DNA of 16,290 bases. Origin: Deltaproteobacteria bacterium. GTDB lineage: Bacteria > Desulfobacterota > Dissulfuribacteria > Dissulfuribacterales > QOAL01. A model generated the notes under the pieces. The model was not told the DNA's origin. It searched no databases and was given only the letters and a program-made list of their open reading frames with translations. The position numbers were made by a program, and so were the translations under genes. Below are positions 6,511 to 12,767 of the stretch, one piece after another; positions within the stretch are counted from its first letter, which is position 1, and each line of letters starts with the position of its first letter. The DNA lies in NCBI GenBank assembly GCA_026988585.1, contig JALSKY010000133.1:1-16290 (forward strand). Direction: 5' to 3'.

Positions 6511-8634
6511 ATGGATCTGAGACAGGAGCCGGCTCAGCATAGTTCCAGTACGTTTATCTTTGACAGGATCGTAAAGAGAGATGGACGTATTGTTCCTTTT
6601 GCTATCTCAAAGATTACAACAGCTATTCTCAAGGCCGGGCGGGCAACCGGCGAATTTGGAGAGGCTGAGGCACGGCGATTGACCATCAGGGTGTTGACCC
6701 TGGCCCAGGCAGTCTTTGAAGAGAAGATACCCACTGTTGAGGAGATTCAGGATCTCGTTGAAGAGGTGTTGCTGGCTTCTCCTTACAAGAGGACTGCCAA
6801 GGCATATATCCTTTACAGGGATCAGCATTCCAGGATCCGTGAGATGGTCCGGAAGGCAGATATAGACCTGATAGAGAAATATCTTGAGAGGTTGGATTGG
6901 AAGGTCAAGGAAAACAGCAACATGGCCTATTCGCTCCAGGGTCTGAACAACTATGTCTCCAGTGAGATCACCAAAACCTACTGGCTTAACAAGATCTATA
7001 CACCAGAGGTCAGGGAGGCCCACAAATCCGGGGATATCCATATCCATGACCTGGGACTTCTCTCTGTCTATTGCGTTGGCTGGGATCTCCAGGACCTTAT
7101 GCTGTCAGGTTTCCGTGGTGCACCTGGAAAGGCTGAGAGCAGCCCGGCCCGTCATTTCAGGAGTGCCTTGGGACAGATAGTAAACTTTTTCTATACCCTG
7201 CAGGGAGAGGCAGCAGGGGCCCAGGCCTTTGCCAATTTTGATACCCTTCTGTCCCCCTTCATCAGATATGACAACCTCTCCTATCGCGAGGTTAAACAGG
7301 CCCTGCAGGAGTTTGTGTTCAATGTAAACGTACCCACCAGGGTAGGGTTTCAGACCCCGTTTACCAATCTTACCATGGACCTGGAACCACCTATCAACCT
7401 CAGGGATCAGCATGTAGTCATTGGCGGGGAGTTCCAGAAGGAGACCTACAGTGACTTTCAGCATGAGATGAATATGCTCAACCAGGCCTTCCTCGAGGTG
7501 ATGTCCGAGGGAGATGCCAAGGGTAGGGTTTTCACCTTTCCTATACCCACCTATAATATCACCAGTGATTTTGATTGGAATAATCCTGGAATAGAGCGGC
7601 TTTGGGAGGTGACAGCCAAGTATGGCATCCCCTATTTTGCCAACTTCATCAACTCAGATATGTCCCCTGACGATGCCAGATCCATGTGCTGCCGTCTCCG
7701 CCTGGATGTTCGCAGTCTGGAAAAGAGGGGAGGGGGGTTGTTCGGGGCCAATCCTCTTACCGGCTCCATAGGCGTTGTTACCATAAATATGGCAGCAATT
7801 GCCTACCGTTCAGGAAGTGCCCGGGAGTTCTTTCAGGGGCTGGAACAACTTATGGAGGTGGCCAGGACCAGTCTCGAGAGCAAGAGGAAGGTCCTCGAGC
7901 ATTTTTCTGCACAGGGACTATATCCATATACAAGGTTCTATCTCAGAAATATAAAGAAGAGGTTTGGCAGTTATTGGAGCAACCATTTCTCCACCATTGG
8001 GCTGATCGGGATGAATGAAGCGTGCCTGAATCTCCTGGATAAGGATCTGGCAGATTCTGAATCTGTGGCCTTTGCAGGAAAGGTATTGGATTTCATGAGG
8101 GAGAAGCTGCTCCAGTTTCAGGAAGAGACCGGTAACCTCTATAATCTTGAGGCTACCCCTGGCGAGGGGACTGCATACCGGCTGGCAAAGATAGATAAAA
8201 AACGGTATCCATCCATGAAGATAGTGAACATGGAGAAGACCGGCACTCCATTTTATACCAACTCCACCCAGTTACCAGTGAACCACACTACTGATATTGT
8301 AGAGGTACTGGACCTGCAGGAGCCCCTTCAGTCCAGATATACAGGCGGTACCGTGCTCCATGTCTTCCTCGGTGAGGCAGCACCGGATCCTGCATCGGTA
8401 AAGGAGTTTGTAAGGATGGTGTGTGAGAACTACTCATTGCCATATTTCACAATAACTCCGTCATTTTCCATCTGTCCAGAGCATGGTTATATCAAAGGTG
8501 AGGTGCCCATCTGTCCTGAGTGCAGCGAGGAAACAGAGGTCTATTCAAGGGTGGTAGGCTATCTCAGACCGGTAAACCAGTGGAATGATGGCAAGCAGGC
8601 TGAGTTTACAATCAGATCGAGATTTATGGTCTGA
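6511..8634 (+). CDS. nrdD: Anaerobic (class III) ribonucleoside-triphosphate reductase
   Basis: A 707-residue glycyl-radical enzyme that makes dNTPs from NTPs without oxygen. Residues about 18-108 form an ATP-cone allosteric domain (VKRDGRIVPFAISKI). Candidate active-site cysteines are Cys188 (VYCVGW) and the Cys393-Cys394 pair (SMCCRL). The C-terminal zinc site is CPEHGY...CPEC (Cys655, His658 or a nearby ligand, Cys668, Cys671), with CxxH in place of the first CxxC. The radical glycine is Gly683 in RVVGYLRPVNQWNDGKQ. The start has AGGAGG just upstream. The activase gene follows 97 nt downstream, and NrdR-like boxes upstream suggest dATP-responsive repression. The protein is complete, with no frameshift seen. 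Confidence 0.96.
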   Translation: MDLRQEPAQHSSSTFIFDRIVKRDGRIVPFAISKITTAILKAGRATGEFGEAEARRLTIRVLTLAQAVFEEKIPTVEEIQDLVEEVLLASPYKRTAKAYILYRDQHSRIREMVRKADIDLIEKYLERLDWKVKENSNMAYSLQGLNNYVSSEITKTYWLNKIYTPEVREAHKSGDIHIHDLGLLSVYCVGWDLQDLMLSGFRGAPGKAESSPARHFRSALGQIVNFFYTLQGEAAGAQAFANFDTLLSPFIRYDNLSYREVKQALQEFVFNVNVPTRVGFQTPFTNLTMDLEPPINLRDQHVVIGGEFQKETYSDFQHEMNMLNQAFLEVMSEGDAKGRVFTFPIPTYNITSDFDWNNPGIERLWEVTAKYGIPYFANFINSDMSPDDARSMCCRLRLDVRSLEKRGGGLFGANPLTGSIGVVTINMAAIAYRSGSAREFFQGLEQLMEVARTSLESKRKVLEHFSAQGLYPYTRFYLRNIKKRFGSYWSNHFSTIGLIGMNEACLNLLDKDLADSESVAFAGKVLDFMREKLLQFQEETGNLYNLEATPGEGTAYRLAKIDKKRYPSMKIVNMEKTGTPFYTNSTQLPVNHTTDIVEVLDLQEPLQSRYTGGTVLHVFLGEAAPDPASVKEFVRMVCENYSLPYFTITPSFSICPEHGYIKGEVPICPECSEETEVYSRVVGYLRPVNQWNDGKQAEFTIRSRFMV

Positions 8635-8731
8635 CAGCATGTATGCCTTATTGGAGCTCTATGAGCTGAACACCTTGGGTCTGTCCTTCTGCCAGACAAT
8701 TGAAAGATTTTGAAAGATTCCGCGGTTGGCC

Positions 8732-9382
8732 ATGGAAATAGGGGGAATTGAACCCTTTACATTAACCGATTTTCCGGGAAAGGTTGCAGCTGTCATATTC
8801 CTGCGAGGCTGCAACTTTTCCTGTCCATTTTGTCATAACAGCTCACTCATCTCCAAAACTTCAGGCCACCTCTCTTCAACGTCTGAATCATCGGATATTC
8901 CAGGAGTAAAAGGAGATAACCAGTCAGGTCTTGAATCAGGGTCTATTGAACAGTGCCTTGAGTTTCTTCAAGGGCGCAGAGGCAGGTTGCAGGGAGTGGT
9001 GATCTCTGGCGGAGAGCCAACCATTCATGGGGATCTTTCTGATCTCTTGCAGGAGATCAAAGAGATGGATTTTGCTGTCAAACTGGATACCAACGGCAGT
9101 CAACCGGATCATTTGCTCAAACTCATAGAGAAGGGGTTGCTGGATTTCATTGCCATGGATATCAAGGCACCCTGGCATAAGTATGATCAGTTGTCAGGCG
9201 TGAAAACGGACATATCCAGGATAAAGCGGTCCATGCAGATCATTACAGAGAGCGGCCTGCCTCACCTGTTCAGGACTACAATGGTACCGGATCTTCTGGA
9301 TCAGGAGGATATACAGGAGATCACGTTGCTGATCCCTGAAGGGTCACCATATAAGGTGCAACCTTACAGGGATCCTTCTTGA
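8732..9382 (+). CDS. nrdG: Anaerobic ribonucleotide reductase activating protein (NrdG-like radical SAM enzyme)
   Basis: A 216-residue radical SAM activase expected to generate the glycyl radical on the NrdD encoded just upstream. It begins MEIGGIEPFTLTDFPGK, then the cluster motif CNFSCPFC (Cys27, Cys31, Cys34, CX3CX2C), SGGEPT for SAM binding, KLDTNGSQP and FIAMDIKAPWHKY. Between the cluster and the GGE motif it carries a Ser/Gly-rich stretch (about residues 41-70) that looks like an insertion relative to typical members. The C-terminus is short. ATG 8732 is chosen; an in-frame TTG at 8726 would add two residues. Neither has a strong ribosome binding site, so translation may depend on nrdD. 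Homologous activases exist for other glycyl-radical enzymes; the neighbour makes NrdD the likely substrate. Confidence 0.88.
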   Translation: MEIGGIEPFTLTDFPGKVAAVIFLRGCNFSCPFCHNSSLISKTSGHLSSTSESSDIPGVKGDNQSGLESGSIEQCLEFLQGRRGRLQGVVISGGEPTIHGDLSDLLQEIKEMDFAVKLDTNGSQPDHLLKLIEKGLLDFIAMDIKAPWHKYDQLSGVKTDISRIKRSMQIITESGLPHLFRTTMVPDLLDQEDIQEITLLIPEGSPYKVQPYRDPS

Positions 9383-9437
9383 ATCGCCTAAGGGCTATAG
9401 AAGGCAGCTTGCAATCTGTTGATCTGATTTGGGTTAC

Positions 9438-9471
9438 GGGCAGAAGATTCTCTCTTTCTTCTCTTCTGCCC
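9438..9471. terminator. 10-bp perfect hairpin between convergent genes, without T-run
   Basis: GGGCAGAAGA (9438-9447) pairs perfectly with TCTTCTGCCC (9462-9471) around a 14-nt all-pyrimidine loop. It lies 56 nt after the nrdG stop. No T-run follows on either strand, so if it ends transcription it is an atypical terminator; it may instead be a 3'-end stabiliser. Confidence 0.4.
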
Positions 9472-9514
9472 TGTCTGAATAGCTGGCCTGCTTGTACTGG
9501 TAGATGGATGATCT

Positions 9515-9545
9515 GAAAAGGTCACCTTGAGGCTGGTCCCTTTTC
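9515..9545. terminator. Candidate bidirectional terminator, A4/T4-flanked hairpin
   Basis: GAAAAGG (9515-9521) pairs with CCTTTTC (9539-9545), and ACC/GGT pair inside the loop. The T-tract is only four bases and is part of the stem. Immediately to the right is a small GCCAC-CTC-GTGGC hairpin (9546-9558). The position suits the end of the minus-strand flavoprotein transcript. Confidence 0.4.
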
Positions 9546-9600
9546 GCCACCTCGTGGCATACAGGGAAGAAAGCACATATTCTTTTTCTTTATCAGCACG

Positions 9601-11298
9601 TTAAGCCACTACCTTTTCATAGGGCCATCCCAGGAGACCTCCGTCCAGTAGTCGTATCTTTTCCCTGGGAAAACCCTCACCTTCAAGAATCTTTGCTGCC
9701 TCATAACCCCGCAGGGAGACCTTGCATAGACAGATGATCTCCTTCTCTTTCGGCAGCTCAAGGGCTTTTTGTCTCACCATTCCAAGGGGCAGATGGATTA
9801 CATTTTCATAAGGCAGTCTCATCTGTTCAAACTCCTTCGGGGTGCGAACATCCAGAAAGATGAAATCCTCTCCGCGATCCAGCTTCTCCTTTACCTCTAC
9901 GGGTGAATAGGATCTTATCACCCCGTCCATTTTGTTCTGAATCACGTTTGCTGCAACAATCAGATTGTCAATGGCATTTGTATAGGGTGGGGCATAGGCC
10001 ATATCTGTTTCAAAACAGTCATCCACACTGCCCCCGCTCTTGAGTATGGCTGCCACAGTATCCACCCGGCTCAGGGCCTCTCCTGGACCAACTATCTGCA
10101 CTCCCAAGAGCCTTCCACTGTATCGCTCAGCCACCAATTTGAGATGTATCAGTTTGGCCCCCTTCATATAGTGCGGTTTGTCCGGCCCTGGACAGAGTGA
10201 GGTTACTGTATGGATTCCTTCCAGCCTTGCTTCTCTTTCTGTCAGCCCGGTCCTGGCCACATTGAGACCCATTACATTGCAGATTCCCGTCCCGGTGACT
10301 CCAGGAAACCTGGATTGCCATCCTGCCAAGTTGTTTCCGATTATCCTGCCATGTTTGTTGGCTGTTGAACCCAGAGGAGCATAGATGGGTTTTCCTGTAA
10401 CTATATTGTATGACTCTACGCAGTCGCCACCAGCATAGATATCAGGATCAGATGTGCGCATATAGGCATCAACCTTTATACCCATTGGACCTGTCTCAAG
10501 ACCAGCGTCCCTTGCCAGCTCAGTATTCGGTTTGAACCCTATGGCCAGCAGTACGAGATCCGCATCTATCTCCTCCTTTTCAGTGATTACCTTGGTTACC
10601 CGGGTATCACCCTGAAATTCTGTAACCCCTTGCCCGCAATGGAGAACAACACCCTTTGACTCAATATGTTTCATCAGATGAGCTGCCATCTCTTCATCTA
10701 TCAGTGCCGGAAGAACGTATGGAAGCTTTTCCACCAGGTGCACTTTGAAACCGGCCTTCAGCAAGGGTTCAAGACACTCCATACCGATTAGTCCTGCCCC
10801 AACTATTACAGCGCTTTTTCCTTTGCCGTTTTGAAGGGCATCCTTTATCCGTTTCCCATCCTGCAGGGTTTTCAGGCAGAATATGCCCTCCCTGTCAATA
10901 CCAGGTATTGGGGGCCTGACCGGACTGCTGCCTGTAGCAATGACCAGCCGGTCATAGGGAAAGGTCTGTTCCGAGCCGTCCTGGGTATTTCTGGCAACAA
11001 CTATCCTTCTCTCTCTGTCAATTGCAGTGGCTTCGGTGTTCAGCAGGACATCAACCCCTTTTACTGCCTTGAAAAATTTGGGGTCCCGTACAACGCCAAC
11101 TGGGGTTGCAGTAAGTTCTTTCAGATCCTCTACCTCCCCTTCGAGATAGAATGGAAGGCCGCATGCCCCATAGGAAATCTCACTGCCCTTTTCAAGAATC
11201 AGTACCTCTGCAGAGGGTTCAAGCCTCTTGGCCCTGCATGCCGCTTTTGGTCCGCATGCCACCCCACCAATCACCACAATCTTTTTGCCCATGATCAT
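9601..11298 (-). CDS. FAD-dependent CoA-disulfide/polysulfide reductase-like protein with C-terminal rhodanese domain
   Basis: A 565-residue cytoplasmic flavoprotein. The N-terminus is a dinucleotide fold (IVVIGGVACGPKAA), followed by the single active-site cysteine of the CoA-disulfide-reductase group, Cys46 in SYGACGLPFYLEGE. The mid-protein NAD(P)H site is SAVIVGAGLIGMEC, and IYAGGDCVE marks the second FAD site. Residues about 465-560 form a rhodanese domain with LDVRTPKEF and the active-site loop CKVSLRGYE (Cys525). This architecture is known from CoADR-Rhd/Npsr enzymes, which reduce CoA disulfide, CoA persulfide or polysulfide, so a role in sulfur metabolism or thiol balance is likely; NADH oxidase activity is the alternative. 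The start is ATG 11298 or 11292: AAGGAG lies 4 or 10 nt upstream respectively, and the second spacing is better. Single-gene unit. Confidence 0.88.
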   Translation of the reverse strand: MIMGKKIVVIGGVACGPKAACRAKRLEPSAEVLILEKGSEISYGACGLPFYLEGEVEDLKELTATPVGVVRDPKFFKAVKGVDVLLNTEATAIDRERRIVVARNTQDGSEQTFPYDRLVIATGSSPVRPPIPGIDREGIFCLKTLQDGKRIKDALQNGKGKSAVIVGAGLIGMECLEPLLKAGFKVHLVEKLPYVLPALIDEEMAAHLMKHIESKGVVLHCGQGVTEFQGDTRVTKVITEKEEIDADLVLLAIGFKPNTELARDAGLETGPMGIKVDAYMRTSDPDIYAGGDCVESYNIVTGKPIYAPLGSTANKHGRIIGNNLAGWQSRFPGVTGTGICNVMGLNVARTGLTEREARLEGIHTVTSLCPGPDKPHYMKGAKLIHLKLVAERYSGRLLGVQIVGPGEALSRVDTVAAILKSGGSVDDCFETDMAYAPPYTNAIDNLIVAANVIQNKMDGVIRSYSPVEVKEKLDRGEDFIFLDVRTPKEFEQMRLPYENVIHLPLGMVRQKALELPKEKEIICLCKVSLRGYEAAKILEGEGFPREKIRLLDGGLLGWPYEKVVA

Positions 11299-11655
11299 AA
11301 TTCTCCTTCAATAAAAGTTTTTTTCAAATGACCATATTCCTTATATCACCTGTCGTGCCAAAAGAAAATGGAGGCTGGCATCTTTTCTGGTCTATCACCA
11401 TGGGATAAGATCTGGGTCACACCGACGCTCCAGTTGCTATGGAACAGATGATCGATTATGAGCGGACCATTAAGGACAGAAACAGTCTTTTGAGGGAGGT
11501 TTGCAGGGAGTTATAAATGTGAGGAAAATTTGCATAGTACTTTGTTGTAAATCAAATGCTAAAGGGCTCGCCGCCTTCCGGAAATTCAGTCTCCACAGCG
11601 CCAACACATCAAAAACGCTTTATTTACAATGCCTTCCGAGATTCCATGTGCCGTT
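11299..11655. other. Intergenic gap before IS copy 1; contains a coding remnant
   Basis: The left end holds the ribosome binding site of the minus-strand flavoprotein and a perfect TGGCACG (minus strand, 11360-11354). That would be a sigma-54 -24 element, but the -12 reads GA instead of GC, so no promoter is claimed. A short plus-strand coding remnant lies at 11409-11516. Nothing recognisable is seen in 11517-11655 up to the IS end. Confidence 0.35.
11409..11516 (+). pseudogene. Possible C-terminal remnant of an unidentified gene
   Basis: The frame from 11409 (just after a TAA) to the stop at 11516 reads 35 residues ending MIDYERTIKDRNSLLREV plus a short tail. It is charged and helix-like, as expected of a real protein end, but has no start with a ribosome binding site before ATG 11439. 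An overlapping frame upstream (ATG 11369 region) reads GIFSGLSPWDKIW and could belong to the same decayed gene in another frame. I do not recognise the family. It sits next to a decayed IS, a usual place for gene debris, but chance coding cannot be excluded. Confidence 0.25.
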
Positions 11656-12240
11656 TGAAGTGGAACCCAATTTTTGAACAGTCTTTTGTTCATTTTAAGT
11701 TCGCCTTTGCCCATCATCTTGAGCTGCCTGACTAAAACGATAGACTTCATCAGGGGTTTTATGAGCAAGGCCCTGATGGAATCTTTTTTCTTCATTGTAC
11801 AGCCTGAACCAGGCATGCAATTCTTTTTTTAAGGCTGAAACCGTAGGAAACTCCCTGATATAGATCAATTCATACTTGAGGCTTCTCCAAAGCCTCTCTA
11901 TGAAGATATTGTCGCTAAAACGTCCTTTGCCATCCATGCTGATACGGATCCCATGGGAGTCCAGAACGCCTATAAAGCCATCGCTGGTAAACTGGCTGCC
12001 CTGATCCGAATTGAATATCTCTGGAGTACCCCAAAGGGCTATAGCCCTTGCCAGACAACTTATACAAAACTCTGCATCCAGGGTATTGGAAACACTCCAG
12101 GATAGCACCTTCCTGGAATACCAGCCCATAATAACACAAAGATACATAAAGCCTCCTGGAATGGGCAGGTATGTAATATCAGGACACCATACCTGGTTCG
12201 GCCTGTCTATGGTCATATCCCTTGGGGGTCCTGACAGTTA
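11656..12240 (-). mobile_element. IS3-family insertion sequence, copy 1, truncated (3' half only)
   Basis: The element begins at 11656 with TGAAGTGGAACCCAATTTTT, the terminal inverted repeat, recognised because copy 2 begins with the same sequence at 15895. It extends through the transposase catalytic domain to about 12216-12240, where the transposase frame meets a stop and similarity to the family is lost. orfA, the N-terminal part of orfB and the opposite inverted repeat are absent. About 396 nt can be compared with copy 2: roughly 17 substitutions and one 3-nt length difference, about 95% identity. Confidence 0.85.
11695..12216 (-). pseudogene. IS3-family transposase (orfB, DDE integrase domain), N-terminally truncated
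   Basis: 173 residues of the rve/DDE core are present: DRPNQVWCPDITYLPIP with the first Asp, FNSDQGSQFTS with the second Asp, and IERLWRSLKYELIY with the catalytic Glu, then RFHQGLAHKTPDEVYRFSQ. Full orfB proteins are about 280 residues and have a helix-turn-helix-like N-terminal part that is missing. The frame extends 7 codons past ATG 12216 and then hits TAA at 12240. There is no orfA. The catalytic triad is intact, but without the N-terminus and one IS end the copy cannot move by itself. Confidence 0.88.
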
Positions 12241-12429
12241 GTTTCTGAGGTTACTTTAACTTCAACTATCTTTATTTTTCTCCCAAAAGTTAAGCCGAGG
12301 TTCCCAAATCCCCGTCAAAATGGAGGTGCTGGAAGAGTGAAGAGACCTCACAGTGAGCTGTGTAATTATATGTAGGTTTTAGTTATTATTAGTTACCTGA
12401 GTTATTCAAAATTTTATTTTAAAAATATA

Positions 12430-12456
12430 TTGACAACCCCTTTCTTATAATATAAG
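12430..12456 (+). promoter_or_regulatory. Candidate sigma-70 promoter of the TonB-receptor cassette
   Basis: A perfect -35 TTGACA (12430-12435) is followed after 15 nt by TATAAG (12451-12456). The spacing is short by about two bases, but the region is A+T-rich with no better pair nearby. The expected start is near 12463, giving a leader of about 300 nt to the receptor gene. Confidence 0.5.
12444..12456. promoter_or_regulatory. Perfect 13-bp palindrome over the -10: candidate operator
   Basis: CTTATA-A-TATAAG is a perfect 6-bp inverted repeat around one base, covering the -10 element. It has the size and position of a repressor operator. It is not a good Fur, MntR, NikR or DtxR consensus, so the regulator is unknown. 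Confidence 0.4.
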
Positions 12457-12491
12457 TATCCTCCCAATCTTTTGGTTTTGATTATGTGGAT

Positions 12492-12525
12492 AGCAATTGC
12501 GGGATTATCGGATTGCTCTTTTTTT
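12492..12525 (+). terminator. Attenuator-like intrinsic terminator in the cassette leader
   Basis: AGCAAT (12492-12497) pairs with ATTGCT (12512-12517), followed by C and seven T (12519-12525). A CG/CG pair inside the loop may extend it. It lies about 30 nt after the predicted transcript start and before any gene. CAATC at 12465-12469 could pair with GATTG of the 3' arm as an alternative structure; that is inference. Confidence 0.45.
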
Positions 12526-12555
12526 GAATCTATTTATGTCAGATTTGATATAAGG

Positions 12556-12571
12556 TGGCACGGTTGGAGCT
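12556..12571 (+). promoter_or_regulatory. Possible sigma-54 (-24/-12) promoter
   Basis: TGGCACG at 12556-12562 is a perfect -24 element. The invariant GG (12557-12558) is followed after exactly 10 nt by GC (12569-12570) and T, satisfying the GG-N10-GC rule. The -12 lacks the usual TT before GC (GAGCT instead of TTGCT). It lies upstream of the small membrane ORF and the receptor. Confidence 0.35.
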
Positions 12572-12592
12572 GGGTGGAAATTTTTCTTGGTC

Positions 12593-12754
12593 ATGGCTTT
12601 GGCACATCTGTCCCTCAAGCTTTTGGCCGTATCACGTTATGATTTCGATGAGGCTCTGGCTCCTTTTATGATCACATACCTACTTATGATTGTTGGAGTG
12701 GCAATGTATTTGGCTATGACTAGGCAATTTTCTCGCGGATATGCCAGACCATAA
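12593..12754 (+). CDS. Small two-helix membrane protein, unrecognised
   Basis: A 53-residue reading from ATG 12593 to TAA 12754, just before the receptor. It has a hydrophobic N-terminus (MALAHLSLKLLAV), a polar acidic turn (RYDFDEAL), a clear transmembrane helix (MITYLLMIVGVAMYLAM) and a basic tail. The frame stays open upstream to 12554 with more hydrophobic residues (WKFFLVMALAH), so the true start could be a TTG at 12587. No ribosome binding site is visible. It may be a real small inner-membrane partner of the receptor system or the tail of a decayed membrane gene. The hydrophobicity pattern is the only evidence. Confidence 0.35.
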   Translation: MALAHLSLKLLAVSRYDFDEALAPFMITYLLMIVGVAMYLAMTRQFSRGYARP

Positions 12755-12760
12755 GAAATA

Positions 12761-12767
12761 GGGGGAG
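12761..12767 (+). promoter_or_regulatory. Ribosome binding site that favours ATG 12775 over ATG 12768
   Basis: GGGGGAG directly abuts the in-frame ATG 12768, leaving no spacer. It has a 7-nt spacer to the out-of-frame ATG 12775. This decides against 12768 as an efficient start and supports a frame change in the receptor signal peptide. Confidence 0.55.

Larger units (their letters stand above)
12241..12592 (+). other. A+T-rich leader region of the TonB-receptor cassette
   Basis: 352 nt without a convincing gene. The first part (12241-12400) shows nothing recognisable. 12400-12460 is strongly A+T-rich and contains the promoter and palindrome. A hairpin with a T7 run lies at 12492-12525, and a possible sigma-54 site at 12556-12571. 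A 51-codon reading from ATG 12485 crosses the hairpin and is not hydrophobic or recognisable, so it is not called. Confidence 0.45.

Noticed and set aside
8655..8667. AGCTC-TAT-GAGCT mini-hairpin between nrdD and nrdG as a terminator
   Set aside because: Five pairs with a 3-nt loop and no T-run; the two genes are expected to be co-transcribed.
10831..11331. 166-codon open frame on the plus strand opposite the flavoprotein
   Set aside because: It is antisense to a clear FAD/rhodanese gene, has no recognisable domain, and its composition follows from the other strand.
11345..11360. TGGCACG on the minus strand upstream of the flavoprotein as a sigma-54 promoter
   Set aside because: The -12 element reads GA instead of the near-invariant GC at the required spacing.
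11586..11816. 76-codon minus-strand frame across the IS end (and the similar one at 15861-16052)
   Set aside because: It overlaps the transposase in another frame and runs through the inverted repeat; no protein features.
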